Positions 27,796 through 35,874 of a stretch of DNA of 64,000 nucleotides are shown piece by piece. Source of the DNA: Caldilineaceae bacterium (GTDB taxonomy: Bacteria; Chloroflexota; Anaerolineae; Caldilineales; Caldilineaceae); NCBI GenBank assembly GCA_020634815.1, contig JACKBA010000003.1, positions 124,001-188,000 of the forward strand, read 5' to 3'. The notes beneath the pieces were generated by a model that saw only the letters and a program-made list of their open reading frames with translations, did no database searches and was not told where the DNA came from. The first letter of the stretch is position 1. Every line of letters begins with the position of its first letter. A program made the position numbers and the translations under genes.

Positions 27796-28241
27796 GTATT
27801 CACACGGAAACGGGTGATCAGGCCATGACGCACAGGAGCAGCCCAGATCACCGGAAACTGACCGGGCGCGATCGGGGCTTTTGGGGCGGGCGCTGGTTCA
27901 GCCTGCGCATGGCCCTGCACGGCGCAGCCCACACGGTACGCACGCAGCCAAACGCCTGGATCGAACTGGCCGCGCTGGCCGTGGTTTTTGTCGCCGGCAT
28001 CTACTTCCGCGTCTCGGCGCTGGAGTGGGGCATCCTGGGGCTGACCATCTTTGTGATCCTGGCGCTGGAAGGCGTCAACACGGCGGTGGAGGCCATCGTC
28101 GACCTGGTGTCGCCCACCTACCATCCCATGGCCGGCCTGGCCAAAGATGCGGCAGCCGGCGCGCTCGTCTTTGGCGTGCTGGGCAGCCTGCTTGTCGCGG
28201 CGGCGATCTTCGGGCCGCGGCTGTGGCACCTCTTCGGGTAG
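27792..28241 (+). CDS. dgkA: Diacylglycerol/undecaprenol kinase family protein
   Basis: Small membrane kinase of 149 residues. After a hydrophilic N-terminus it has three predicted helices and the DgkA/UdpK motif EGVNTAVEAIVDLVSP followed by AKDAAAGAL, whose acids bind Mg-ATP. In Gram-positive-type relatives the substrate is undecaprenol, supplying the lipid carrier for wall synthesis; in Proteobacteria diacylglycerol. The start overlaps the ybeY stop (ATGA). It ends the five-gene operon; era, often next in other bacteria, is not here. Confidence 0.9.
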   Translation: MSIHTETGDQAMTHRSSPDHRKLTGRDRGFWGGRWFSLRMALHGAAHTVRTQPNAWIELAALAVVFVAGIYFRVSALEWGILGLTIFVILALEGVNTAVEAIVDLVSPTYHPMAGLAKDAAAGALVFGVLGSLLVAAAIFGPRLWHLFG

Positions 28242-28275
28242 CGCGGCTCGCACGGGCCAAACCCATCACAGCAGG

Positions 28276-28950
28276 TCATGCACCTCGTTCGGCGAGCCCG
28301 GCCTCCCAGGCGGCGCGTACCCGGCGCATCTGCGTGATGAGCGCCGCCATTTCCCACTTTGCCCGCGCGCCGATCACCCCCCGTACAACCGCACCGGCAG
28401 CGCCCGCTTGGGCGTAGTGGGGCAGATTCTCCACCGTGACACCACCCATGGGCAGAAAACGCGCGGCCGGGCAGGCGCGTTGCAGGCGCCGAAGCGTTGC
28501 CACGCCATCGCGGCCGGGCGGGAATAGCACTTGCAGTCGCCAGCCGTCGCGCTCTGCCTGCGCGGCCGCAACGGGCGTCGCCACACCGGGCAGGTAGAGC
28601 ACGCCATGGCGCCGGCACAACGAGCCAACGGGCAGGGCAAAGGATGCGCAAATCACGAACTCAGCGCCGGCGGCGATGGCCGTCTCCACCTGCACGAGGG
28701 TCGACAGCGGGCCAGCACCGACGACCATGTTGGCGCCAAAGCGGCTGCGCAATTCGGCAACGGTCTGCCAGGGCTGATGGCTTCCGGGGCTCACGGCCAC
28801 CACCGTCAGCGGTGTCGCCAGCAGCGCATCGCCGACCTCGAGCATGGTATCGACCGGCGCACGGCAGCGCACCGCGGCGACGATGCCCACCTGTTCGATG
28901 GCCTGCCGGACGGTCGATGCGGTTGCCATGCCTGGAATCGAAGTCGCCAT
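28276..28950 (-). CDS. KDPG/KHG aldolase-like protein lacking the catalytic residues
   Basis: A 224-residue TIM-barrel protein resembling Eda: VVGAGPLSTLVQVETAIAAGAEFVI matches the Eda block around VGAG, followed by YLPGVATPVAAAQAERDGW and FLPMGGVTVENLPHYAQAGAAGAV. Aligned to E. coli Eda, the Schiff-base Lys133 (K in KFFPAE) is replaced by Val in VLFPPG, and Glu45/Arg49 (LEVTLR) are replaced in VVAVSPGS. It is therefore unlikely to be a working KDPG aldolase and may bind a phosphorylated ligand or catalyse something else. ATG 28929 (after CAGG) is an alternative start. It follows the terminator of the upstream lipoprotein gene. Confidence 0.78.
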   Translation of the reverse strand: MATSIPGMATASTVRQAIEQVGIVAAVRCRAPVDTMLEVGDALLATPLTVVAVSPGSHQPWQTVAELRSRFGANMVVGAGPLSTLVQVETAIAAGAEFVICASFALPVGSLCRRHGVLYLPGVATPVAAAQAERDGWRLQVLFPPGRDGVATLRRLQRACPAARFLPMGGVTVENLPHYAQAGAAGAVVRGVIGARAKWEMAALITQMRRVRAAWEAGLAERGA

Positions 28951-28961
28951 TGCGCCGGAAA

Positions 28962-29000
28962 CGAAAACGGCGAGGCGCCGGCCATGCCAGCACCTCGCCG
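28962..29000 (-). terminator. Intrinsic terminator of the two-repeat lipoprotein gene
   Basis: A 15-bp stem with two G-U wobbles on the minus strand (CGGCGAGGTGCTGGC with GCCGGCGCCTCGCCG, 29000-28968), a 3-nt loop and then TTTTCGTTT. It starts 23 nt after the lipoprotein stop. Confidence 0.85.
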
Positions 29001-29023
29001 CAAAGAGTCGTCGCGAGGGGTCG

Positions 29024-30025
29024 TTATTCGGGGAAGCTCACCGTGATGTTCAGCGGGGTCGTCGCCAGCAGCGGCGCAAACTTGCCGATCTGGTTCAGTG
29101 CGTCCAGCGACTCGGCGTCGGCGCCGGTGATCGCCGTCAGCACGCCACCTTGCAGGCCGAGCTTGACCAGGTTGTCCATCTGCCCGCTATCCCAGCGCAG
29201 CAGCGGCAGGGCGTTGCCGTTCAACGTCACCGCAAGGCCTTCGGGCTTGGTCTGGACGTTCAGGCTCTGGATGCCCAGTTCCTTCACCTGCTCCAGTTGA
29301 TCAGCCTTGAGGTTGAGCCCCGCCAGCGCATCGGCCGGAAGGAAGCCGGCGATCATGCCCAGACCGTCGAGCGTCGCCGTGCCGGCGGCATCGTAGCGAA
29401 TCGTCAGCGGGCCGAGCGAGCCGAGCAGGGCGGTGGCAAAGGGCGGCACGCCCAACTCACCCAGGATCGTGCCGGCGGCGGCCTGGTTGGCCGCCAGGAT
29501 CGCAGCCTTGTCCGGCGCCGGCCCGACGAGCGTCGGATTGTCGCCCGCACCGGGGAAGTTCATGGCGACGCCCAGGCTCATGTTGCTGAGCAGGGGCAGC
29601 ACCTTGGCCAGCGTGTCGGCGTTGTCGATGCCGGCAATGCCCAGCACGGCGCCCAGCGACTGGATCGTGTCGGCATCCCAGTCTAGCGTCAGCATGGGCT
29701 TGCCGTCGGCGTAGATGTTCACGCCGGTGGGCGAGAGGTCAACGTAGGCCGCCCCGACGCCTGCGCCGGTCACTGCGCCGATCTGTTCGGGCGTGCGCGC
29801 CAGCGCATCCAGGCTGACTCCGAGCGCCGAGAGATCCATGCCCTTGAGCGACGCCTGCCCCTGGTCGTCAAAGGTGACGGCGATGGCAGGAATGTCGACG
29901 ACCAGGGCGTCGGAGCCGGCCGCGGCCGCAACACTGCCCTGATTGGGGCGTGCCATGCAGCCGGTCAGGGCTGTAGACAGAATCAACAGAATGGATAGCA
30001 TGAGTGCCAACCGTCTGTTCCGCAT
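29024..30025 (-). CDS. Lipoprotein of unknown function with an internal tandem duplication
   Basis: I do not recognise a named family. The 334 residues start with a lipoprotein signal and lipobox ALTGC (Cys23). The rest contains two related units of roughly 115-130 residues (about 43-158 and 204-332). Each runs: short beta strand, G-A/T-a-L-G/D, helical stretch, P-x-G-V/L with beta strands, then LDWD / LRWD, a helical segment, and a closing NFP / SFP. Gly- and Ala-rich throughout. ATG 30025 has AGGAGG at 7-nt spacing, ideal. A promoter lies at 30152-30180 and a strong terminator follows. It is probably anchored on the outer face of the membrane. Confidence 0.82.
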   Translation of the reverse strand: MRNRRLALMLSILLILSTALTGCMARPNQGSVAAAAGSDALVVDIPAIAVTFDDQGQASLKGMDLSALGVSLDALARTPEQIGAVTGAGVGAAYVDLSPTGVNIYADGKPMLTLDWDADTIQSLGAVLGIAGIDNADTLAKVLPLLSNMSLGVAMNFPGAGDNPTLVGPAPDKAAILAANQAAAGTILGELGVPPFATALLGSLGPLTIRYDAAGTATLDGLGMIAGFLPADALAGLNLKADQLEQVKELGIQSLNVQTKPEGLAVTLNGNALPLLRWDSGQMDNLVKLGLQGGVLTAITGADAESLDALNQIGKFAPLLATTPLNITVSFPE

Positions 30026-30151
30026 GAGGAAGCCTCCTTGTTGCAATTCCGTTTCGTATCGAATATGAATTTTGGATAGGCACCCTGTTCTGTCCCCTGA
30101 ACGGGCACGCTGGGGAGAATGCTTGGGCACGCAGCCCGCACTCCTTGCGAC

Positions 30152-30180
30152 ATTCTAGCACACCCCCTGCGTTTGTACAA
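30152..30180 (-). promoter_or_regulatory. Promoter of the two-repeat lipoprotein gene
   Basis: TTGTAC (30175-30180) and TAGAAT (30152-30157) with a 17-bp spacer on the minus strand. Confidence 0.6.
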
Positions 30181-30329
30181 CGCAAATTAGCGGCGGGTGC
30201 AATGGCCGTTTCCGGCCCAGGCTGCGCCCGCATCCGGCAGGCAGATCGCGGCTGGAGCGTGTCACGCGCGCCCGTCGATTCCGGCGCCGCGTTCACCCCA
30301 GAAGAGACCCCAAAGCGCCCCGCCGATCT

Positions 30330-30358
30330 TTGACACTGCACGCGCGACCTGCTATAGT
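30330..30358 (+). promoter_or_regulatory. Promoter of the aspartokinase gene
   Basis: TTGACA (30330-30335) and TATAGT (30353-30358) with a 17-bp spacer; transcription should start about 15 nt before the riboswitch. Confidence 0.85.
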
Positions 30359-30379
30359 CGCAAATAATTGAATATGATG

Positions 30380-30496
<117 letters not shown>

Positions 30497-30523
30497 GATC
30501 GGGTACCGTTTCGCCCGTTTCAT

Positions 30524-30558
30524 CCTTCTCGTCTTTGTTGGCGAGAGGGTTTTTTTTT
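30524..30558 (+). terminator. Terminator of the SAM-I riboswitch expression platform
   Basis: CCTTCTCG (30524-30531) pairs with CGAGAGGG (30542-30549, one G-U) and is followed by nine T. It lies 32 nt before the aspartokinase ATG. Confidence 0.88.
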
Positions 30559-30590
30559 GAAATGAACCATACGCGGGGCAAGGAGCCACT

Positions 30591-32057
30591 ATGATCGTTA
30601 TGAAATTCGGCGGGACGTCGGTCGGTACGGCCGATGCGTTCGCTCAGGTTGCCGAAATCGTCAAGCACCAGGCGGCGCAACAGGCAGCGACCGGCAAGCC
30701 CGGGGTCGTCGTCGTCACCAGCGCCATGTCGGGCGTCACCAACATGTTGATCGAGGCGGCGCAGAAGGCGGCGGGCGGCGATGAGAGCTTTCACCAGGTG
30801 CAGGAAGACAGCCTGCTGCTCAAGCACCAGGTGGTGGCCGGCCGTCTGATCGAAGACGGCAGCGAGCGCGCCGCCCTGACTCGCTCCTTTGAGGAGCGCC
30901 TGACCGAATTCGGGCGGCTGTGCGGCAGCATCGCCGTGCTGGGCGAGCTTACCCCGCGCGGTCTCGACGTGGTCAGCGGGCTGGGTGAGCGCATGGCCGC
31001 GCCGCTACTGGCCGCGGTGCTGCGCGCGTCCGGGTTGCGCGCCGAAGCCATCGACGCCACCGAGTTGATCGTCACCGACGCCCTCTTTGGCGGCGCCGCG
31101 CCCATCGACGAACTGACCGAAGCGCGCTGTCGCGAGCGCCTGCTCCCCATGTTGCAGAGCGGCATAGTGCCGGTCGTCACGGGCTTCATCGGCGCCACGG
31201 AGAGCGGCGTGCCCACGACGCTGGGGCGCGGCGGCTCGGACTACTCGGCGGCAATCGTCGGCGCCGCACTGGATGTGGACGAGATTCAGATTTGGACCGA
31301 CGTCAACGGCGTCATGACGGCCGACCCGCGCATCGTGCCCAACGCACGCAGTCTGCACCAGTTGAGCTATGAAGAGGTGGCCGAACTTGCCTACTATGGC
31401 GCCAAGGTGCTCCATCCCAAGACGGTGACGCCGGCCATCGAGAAGAAGATTCCCGTGCGCGTGCTCAACACCTTCGAGCCGGCGCACCCTGGCACGCTGA
31501 TTGTCGAGAAGGCTGAGAGTGATGGCAGAGGCACCGTCAAGGCAATCACGGCCATCCGCAGCATGAACCTGATCACCGTTGCCGGCCGCGGCATGATGGG
31601 CGTGCCCGGCATCGCGGCGCGCACCTTTGGCGCGGTGGCGAACGTCGGCGCCAACGTGCTCATGATCAGCCAGAGCAGCAGCGAGCAGAGCATCTGCTTT
31701 GTCGTGCCCGAATCCTCGGCCGACGAAGTCATCGCGGCGCTGCGCGGCGAATTTCAGCGTGAGCTGGAGCGCCACTACATCGACGAGATTCACGGCATGT
31801 CGCACATCAATATCGTCGCCGTCGTCGGCAGCGGCATGCGCGGCACGCCCGGATTGGCCGCCAACGTCTTCACGGCCGTGGCGCGTTCGGGCATCAACGT
31901 GATCGCCATCGCGCAGGGGTCGAGCGAGGCGAACATCAGCCTCGTCGTCATCGATGCCGACGTGACGGCCTCCCTGCGCGCCATTCACGACATTTTCGAG
32001 CTGCATGTGCCGACCGAACAACGCTCGCCGGCGCACACAGCCGGCGCGACGGCATGA
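30591..32057 (+). CDS. Aspartokinase
   Basis: Phosphorylates aspartate, the entry step to lysine, threonine and methionine. The 488 residues begin MIVMKFGGTSVGTADAF (kinase nucleotide motif), include GRGGSDYSAAIVGAAL and WTDVNGVMTADPR (about 205-245), and end with tandem ACT domains (about 315-480) recognisable by VPGIAARTFGAVANVGANV and TPGLAANVFTAVARSGINV. The length and the ACT arrangement match the kinase part of ThrA-type enzymes, so threonine feedback is likely. AGGAG precedes the ATG by 5 nt. Expression is under the SAM-I riboswitch, linking it to methionine supply; hom and asd follow. Confidence 0.94.
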   Translation: MIVMKFGGTSVGTADAFAQVAEIVKHQAAQQAATGKPGVVVVTSAMSGVTNMLIEAAQKAAGGDESFHQVQEDSLLLKHQVVAGRLIEDGSERAALTRSFEERLTEFGRLCGSIAVLGELTPRGLDVVSGLGERMAAPLLAAVLRASGLRAEAIDATELIVTDALFGGAAPIDELTEARCRERLLPMLQSGIVPVVTGFIGATESGVPTTLGRGGSDYSAAIVGAALDVDEIQIWTDVNGVMTADPRIVPNARSLHQLSYEEVAELAYYGAKVLHPKTVTPAIEKKIPVRVLNTFEPAHPGTLIVEKAESDGRGTVKAITAIRSMNLITVAGRGMMGVPGIAARTFGAVANVGANVLMISQSSSEQSICFVVPESSADEVIAALRGEFQRELERHYIDEIHGMSHINIVAVVGSGMRGTPGLAANVFTAVARSGINVIAIAQGSSEANISLVVIDADVTASLRAIHDIFELHVPTEQRSPAHTAGATA

Positions 32058-32116
32058 GGCGCCGCCCGGTGTGACATTCGCAGAGACCGTTGTCGTTATT
32101 ATTTTGGCGCCACGCA

Positions 32117-32125
32117 TGATATAAT
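32117..32125 (+). promoter_or_regulatory. Extended -10 promoter of the hom leader
   Basis: TGATATAAT, i.e. TGn plus a perfect TATAAT, with no good -35. Transcription would start near 32132, giving a leader of about 225 nt. Confidence 0.6.
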
Positions 32126-32131
32126 CCGCCC

Positions 32132-32283
32132 GCGTTGCCGTCCGGGCGACGCCAGGTGGATGAGGCAAACAGGGACGCGGCCATGCCCGGTCAAGGGCTT
32201 GCCCGCACACCGTGGGCCGATGGGTAATGCGCTGTCCGCGTGACAGCGATTGACGAGCGTACTTGGTTGGATCGTGAACCGCT
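32132..32283 (+). ncRNA. Candidate structured regulatory leader of hom, class unknown
   Basis: Possible stems: CCGGGC with GCCCGG, GCCCGC with GTGGGC, and CGCTGTC with GACAGCG (about 32230-32248). A 27-codon open frame (ATG 32160, TGA 32241-32243) starts MRQTGTRPCPVKGL behind AGGTGG and contains two Thr and one internal Met codon. It ends 40 nt before the terminator hairpin. The layout suits either a riboswitch or peptide-based attenuation. I could not match it to SAM-I, T-box, lysine, cobalamin or c-di-GMP classes. Confidence 0.4.
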
Positions 32284-32342
32284 ACGTCGAAGATCAAAGT
32301 AATGCAGTGTCACGTCACTGGTCTTTGATCTTCGACGTTTTC
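32284..32342 (+). terminator. Long hairpin terminator/attenuator before hom
   Basis: Perfect 16-bp stem ACGTCGAAGATCAAAG/CTTTGATCTTCGACGT (32284-32299, 32323-32338). The loop itself contains CAGTG-TCACGT-CACTG. The stem is followed by TTTC and ends 20 nt before the hom ATG. Confidence 0.8.
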
Positions 32343-32358
32343 ATTCTGTAGGGTAGTC

Positions 32359-33474
32359 ATGCAGAGCATTCCCGTAATTCTGCTGGGGGCTGGCGGCGTC
32401 GGCAGCGCCTTGATCAAACAAATTGTTGCCAATCGGGCGCTGCATGCGGCCGAGTACGGCGTCGAGTTCACGCTCCAGGCGGTCTGCGATCGCGACGGGG
32501 CCGTCATCACGCTTGACGCCGGGCTGGACGACCCGACGCTGCTCGACATCGTCGACTACAAGACGCGCAAAGGGCGGCTCGCCGCCTACGGTCAGGGCGG
32601 CCCGCAGAGCGACCTGGTCGGTATCGTCGACATCGCCGGGCGCACCGGCGCGATCGTCGTCGATTGCACGGCCACCGAGGCGACCGTGCCGGCACTGCTG
32701 TACGCGCTGGATCGAAAATACCGGGTGGTGCTGTCCAACAAAAAGCCGCTCACCATGGACCAGGAGGTGTACGACCGGCTCACCAGAGCCGGTGCCACCG
32801 GCGGCAAGCGCAGCACGCCGCGCCAGCCACTCACACGATGGGAGACGACCTGCGGCGCCGGGCTACCTGTCATCGTCGCGCTGAACCGGCTGGTTGCCGC
32901 CGGCGACCCGGTGACACGCATTGCCGGCGCCTTCAGTGGTACGCTGGGCTTCGTCATGACCGGCCTGCAGCAAGGCCAGCCCTTCAGTGCCGTCGTGCGT
33001 GAGGCCTTCGATCTCGGCTATACCGAGCCCGACCCGCGCGACGATCTTGGCGGCGTGGATGTGGCGCGCAAGGCGCTGATCCTGGCGCGCGGGCTCGGCT
33101 GGCGCATGGAGTTGAACGACATCGAAGTGACCGGTCTCTACCCGGAAGCCATGAGCAGCCTCTCGGTGAACGAGTTCATGGCTGCGCTGCCGGAGTTGGA
33201 CGACCACTTTCGGACCCTGGTCGAAGCGGCCGCAGCCGGCGGCAAGGTCCTGCGCTACGCAGCGACCGTTGCCGGCGGGCGCTGTACTGTCGGGCCGCAG
33301 GCGGTCGACGCCGGCAGCCCGCTCGGGCGGCTGGAAGGCACCGACAACCTGGTCGAGTTCCACACGCAGTGGTATCGACCGGCGCCGCTGGTGGTGCAAG
33401 GACGGGGGGCCGGGACCGATGCAACTGCGGCCGGCGTGCTCGCCGAAATGGTCGAGTTGGCGGCCGGCCTGTAA
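32359..33474 (+). CDS. hom: Homoserine dehydrogenase
   Basis: Reduces aspartate semialdehyde to homoserine, the branch to threonine and methionine. The 371 residues have the Rossmann motif LGAGGVGSALIKQI (about 9-22), SNKKPLTMD, the substrate-domain signature AGAFSGTLGFVM and PDPRDDLGGVDVARKALILAR. There is no ACT domain, as in the short hom class without allosteric threonine site. AGGG lies 6 nt before the ATG. The strong hairpin directly upstream suggests independent attenuation from aspartokinase. Confidence 0.92.
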   Translation: MQSIPVILLGAGGVGSALIKQIVANRALHAAEYGVEFTLQAVCDRDGAVITLDAGLDDPTLLDIVDYKTRKGRLAAYGQGGPQSDLVGIVDIAGRTGAIVVDCTATEATVPALLYALDRKYRVVLSNKKPLTMDQEVYDRLTRAGATGGKRSTPRQPLTRWETTCGAGLPVIVALNRLVAAGDPVTRIAGAFSGTLGFVMTGLQQGQPFSAVVREAFDLGYTEPDPRDDLGGVDVARKALILARGLGWRMELNDIEVTGLYPEAMSSLSVNEFMAALPELDDHFRTLVEAAAAGGKVLRYAATVAGGRCTVGPQAVDAGSPLGRLEGTDNLVEFHTQWYRPAPLVVQGRGAGTDATAAGVLAEMVELAAGL

Positions 33475-33517
33475 CGTGAAGAGCAACTTGAGCTTGAACA
33501 ACTTGGAGAAGTGATCC

Positions 33518-34615
33518 ATGGAAAAGATAAAAGTGGGCGTGCTGGGCGCAACGGGCGCCGTCGGCCAACGCTTCGTACAGATGTTACAGGGACACCCCTG
33601 GTTTGAGATCACGGCGCTGTGCGCATCCGAGCGCAGCGCGGGCAAGCGCTATGTCGACGCCTGCCGCTGGAACCTGCGCGGCGACATGCCCGAATCCGTG
33701 CGCGAGATGGTGCTGCTCGAATGCGAGCCCGGCCCCGACTGCCAGATCGTCTTCAGCGCGCTGCCCTCGGAGACGGCGGGCGAGATCGAGAGCGACTTTG
33801 CTGCGGCCGGCTACGTCGTGTGCAGCAACGCGCGCAATCACCGCTACGACGACGACGTGCCGCTGCTGATTCCCGAGGTCAACCCCGAACACCTGGCGCT
33901 CATCGAAATTCAGAAGCGCCGGCGCGGCTGGAGCGGCTACATCACGACCAATCCCAATTGCAGCACGACGCACCTGGTCTCGGCGCTGCATCCGCTGCAC
34001 GAGCGCTTTGGCGTGACGAAGGTCTTCGTCGTGACGATGCAGGCCATCAGCGGCGCCGGCTACCCCGGCGTGAGCAGCATGGACATCCTCGACAACGTCG
34101 TGCCCTACATCAGCGGCGAAGAGGAGAAGATGGAGCACAAGGAGCCGCAGAAGCTGCTCGGCACCTTTGACGGCGCCGCCATCCGCTACGCCGACATCGT
34201 CGTCAGCGCGCACTGCAATCGTGTGCCGACGCGCAACGGTCACCTGGAAGCGGTGAGCGTCGAGTTCGAGAGCAAGCCCACGCAGGAGGAGATCATCCGT
34301 GCCTGGCGTGAGTATCGCCCGCTGGCGCAGCAACTGGAACTGCCCAGCGCGCCGCAGCCGGCCATCTTCTACGACGAACGGCAGGATCGCCCGCAGCCGC
34401 GCTTGGACCGCATGGCCGGCAGCATTCCGGGCATGGCCACGGTCGTCGGCCGCCTGCGCCCGGACCCGCTGCTGCACTACAAGTTCATGGCGCTGGGGCA
34501 CAACACGATCCGCGGCGCGGCCGGCGGCAGCTTGCTGAACGCCGAGTTGCTCGTCGCGCAGGGTTATCTCGGACAGGAGGCGGCGGCACTGGCAAAAAGT
34601 GCCGTGATCGCGTAA
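33518..34615 (+). CDS. asd: Aspartate-semialdehyde dehydrogenase (archaeal/fungal type)
   Basis: Makes aspartate semialdehyde from aspartyl phosphate. The 365 residues include the nucleotide motif LGATGAVGQRFV (about 9-20), the catalytic Cys in NPNCSTTHL (about 148) and GNxxH-type C-terminal signals (GHNTIRGAAGGSLLNAELL). The insertion pattern and length match the archaeal/fungal subgroup rather than the E. coli type. GGAG precedes the ATG. It closes the ask-hom-asd cluster; none of the lysine, threonine or methionine terminal enzymes is in the window. Confidence 0.93.
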   Translation: MEKIKVGVLGATGAVGQRFVQMLQGHPWFEITALCASERSAGKRYVDACRWNLRGDMPESVREMVLLECEPGPDCQIVFSALPSETAGEIESDFAAAGYVVCSNARNHRYDDDVPLLIPEVNPEHLALIEIQKRRRGWSGYITTNPNCSTTHLVSALHPLHERFGVTKVFVVTMQAISGAGYPGVSSMDILDNVVPYISGEEEKMEHKEPQKLLGTFDGAAIRYADIVVSAHCNRVPTRNGHLEAVSVEFESKPTQEEIIRAWREYRPLAQQLELPSAPQPAIFYDERQDRPQPRLDRMAGSIPGMATVVGRLRPDPLLHYKFMALGHNTIRGAAGGSLLNAELLVAQGYLGQEAAALAKSAVIA

Positions 34616-34665
34616 ACTGTTCCTACTGCAAGTGCGAGGAATGTCGAGAGTGAGAGGATTGTCGA

Positions 34666-35874
34666 GTGCCTGTGCCGTCAATAAGTGCGTCGCTGGAGGA
34701 TGAGAAATTGTCCACGTTTGAAAACTATGGTCGAGCCTGTCTGGCTGATTTCTGTGAAGATTGGGTCGTCTATCGCAATCTGGAACCGCTGGACCGGCGC
34801 ATCCCTGGCATCAAGAACGCATTCTATGCGATGGAACTGCGCAGCGAGTTGATCCCTCGCAAGCAGGAACGTGACTACGCCAAGGCCGCAGTCTGGTTCA
34901 CCAACGAAATCCAGCGGGTGCGCGGCCAGCGCGTGCCCGTTGGGGAACTACTTTTCCTGGGCGACACCCTCTTCAACGACGGCCAGGCGTACGCCAACAT
35001 GCTCGACGTCAGCGGCTGGAAGGGGGCCTGCTTCATCGGCGCAGAACGGCCGGAGCAGGAAACGTCCACCCGCATCGAAGAAGGCAACGTCACGATCGCC
35101 AATCGCTGGGGAATGCTGGCGGATTGGATCGTCGCGCTCAAGGAGCAGGGCTTCAAGCTCGATGCCGGGACCATGGTCATCATCGACATCGACAAGACTG
35201 CGCTGGGCGCCAAGGGACGCAACGACAAGGTCATCGACCGGGCGCGGCTGGCCGGGATCTACCGGACCATGGACGCCGTGCTGGGGTCCGACTTCGACCA
35301 GGCGGTCTTCGAGGAGCACTACAACGAGTTGAACCGTGCGCGCTATCACCAACTGACGGCGGACAACCAGGACTATCTGGCCTACATCTGCATGGTGCTC
35401 AACACGCGCATCATGAGCCTGGAAGAGTTGGTGAGCGAGGTCGACAGCGCCAGCATGGAGGACTTCGAGCAGTTCATTCGCTGGGTCGACAGCCGCTTGA
35501 TGATCAACCCGTCGGCCAGCATCGCCCTGCGCGAGGTACACGAAGCGGTCATCGCCAGCGTGCGCAACGGCGACCCGACGCCCTTCAAGCGCTTCCGCCG
35601 CCAGGAGTTCATCAGCACCATGGAGCACATGGGCAACATGCCCGACAGCGCCACGGTGACCGAACTGCTGGAAAACGAGATCACCATCACCGAAGAGGTC
35701 TACCAACTGGCGATGTGGCTCAAGGAGCGCGGCTGTGCCATTCTCTGCCTGAGCGACAAGCCGGACGAAGCCTCGCGGCCGCATGCGCGTGTGTCGCCGG
35801 ATTTGGTTCCGCTCCACCGTGCCGTGACGCACCGCGTGGGCACGGACATCCGGCCGGTGCTGGCGAGCATCTAG
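34666..35874 (+). CDS. HAD-superfamily-like protein with permuted motif order
   Basis: I do not recognise a named family. The 402 residues contain HAD phosphatase motifs, but in circularly permuted order: a motif-IV-like LFLGDTLFNDGQA with following GACFIG near residues 97-120, then motif I DIDKTALG at about 173-180 (nucleophile Asp and general acid Asp), a long helical insert (about 180-350) and motif II LSDKPDEAS at about 361-369. The protein ends about 33 residues later, with no second motif IV. It likely acts on a phosphorylated substrate; the role is unknown. The GTG start has AGAGG about 8 nt upstream. It sits between asd and ftsH on the same strand. Confidence 0.8.
   Translation: MPVPSISASLEDEKLSTFENYGRACLADFCEDWVVYRNLEPLDRRIPGIKNAFYAMELRSELIPRKQERDYAKAAVWFTNEIQRVRGQRVPVGELLFLGDTLFNDGQAYANMLDVSGWKGACFIGAERPEQETSTRIEEGNVTIANRWGMLADWIVALKEQGFKLDAGTMVIIDIDKTALGAKGRNDKVIDRARLAGIYRTMDAVLGSDFDQAVFEEHYNELNRARYHQLTADNQDYLAYICMVLNTRIMSLEELVSEVDSASMEDFEQFIRWVDSRLMINPSASIALREVHEAVIASVRNGDPTPFKRFRRQEFISTMEHMGNMPDSATVTELLENEITITEEVYQLAMWLKERGCAILCLSDKPDEASRPHARVSPDLVPLHRAVTHRVGTDIRPVLASI

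Larger units (their letters stand above)
32058..32358 (+). other. Intergenic leader region between aspartokinase and hom
   Basis: 301 bp with an extended -10 promoter (32117-32125), about 150 nt of GC-rich potentially folded RNA, and a very strong terminator-like hairpin (32284-32342) immediately before hom. Described in the next three entries. Confidence 0.75.

Noticed and set aside
32160..32230. Cyclic-di-GMP-I riboswitch before hom
   Set aside because: GGCAAAC and GGGACGC occur next to each other, as in GEMM RNAs, but the P2 hairpin between them and the downstream tetraloop-receptor parts are missing.
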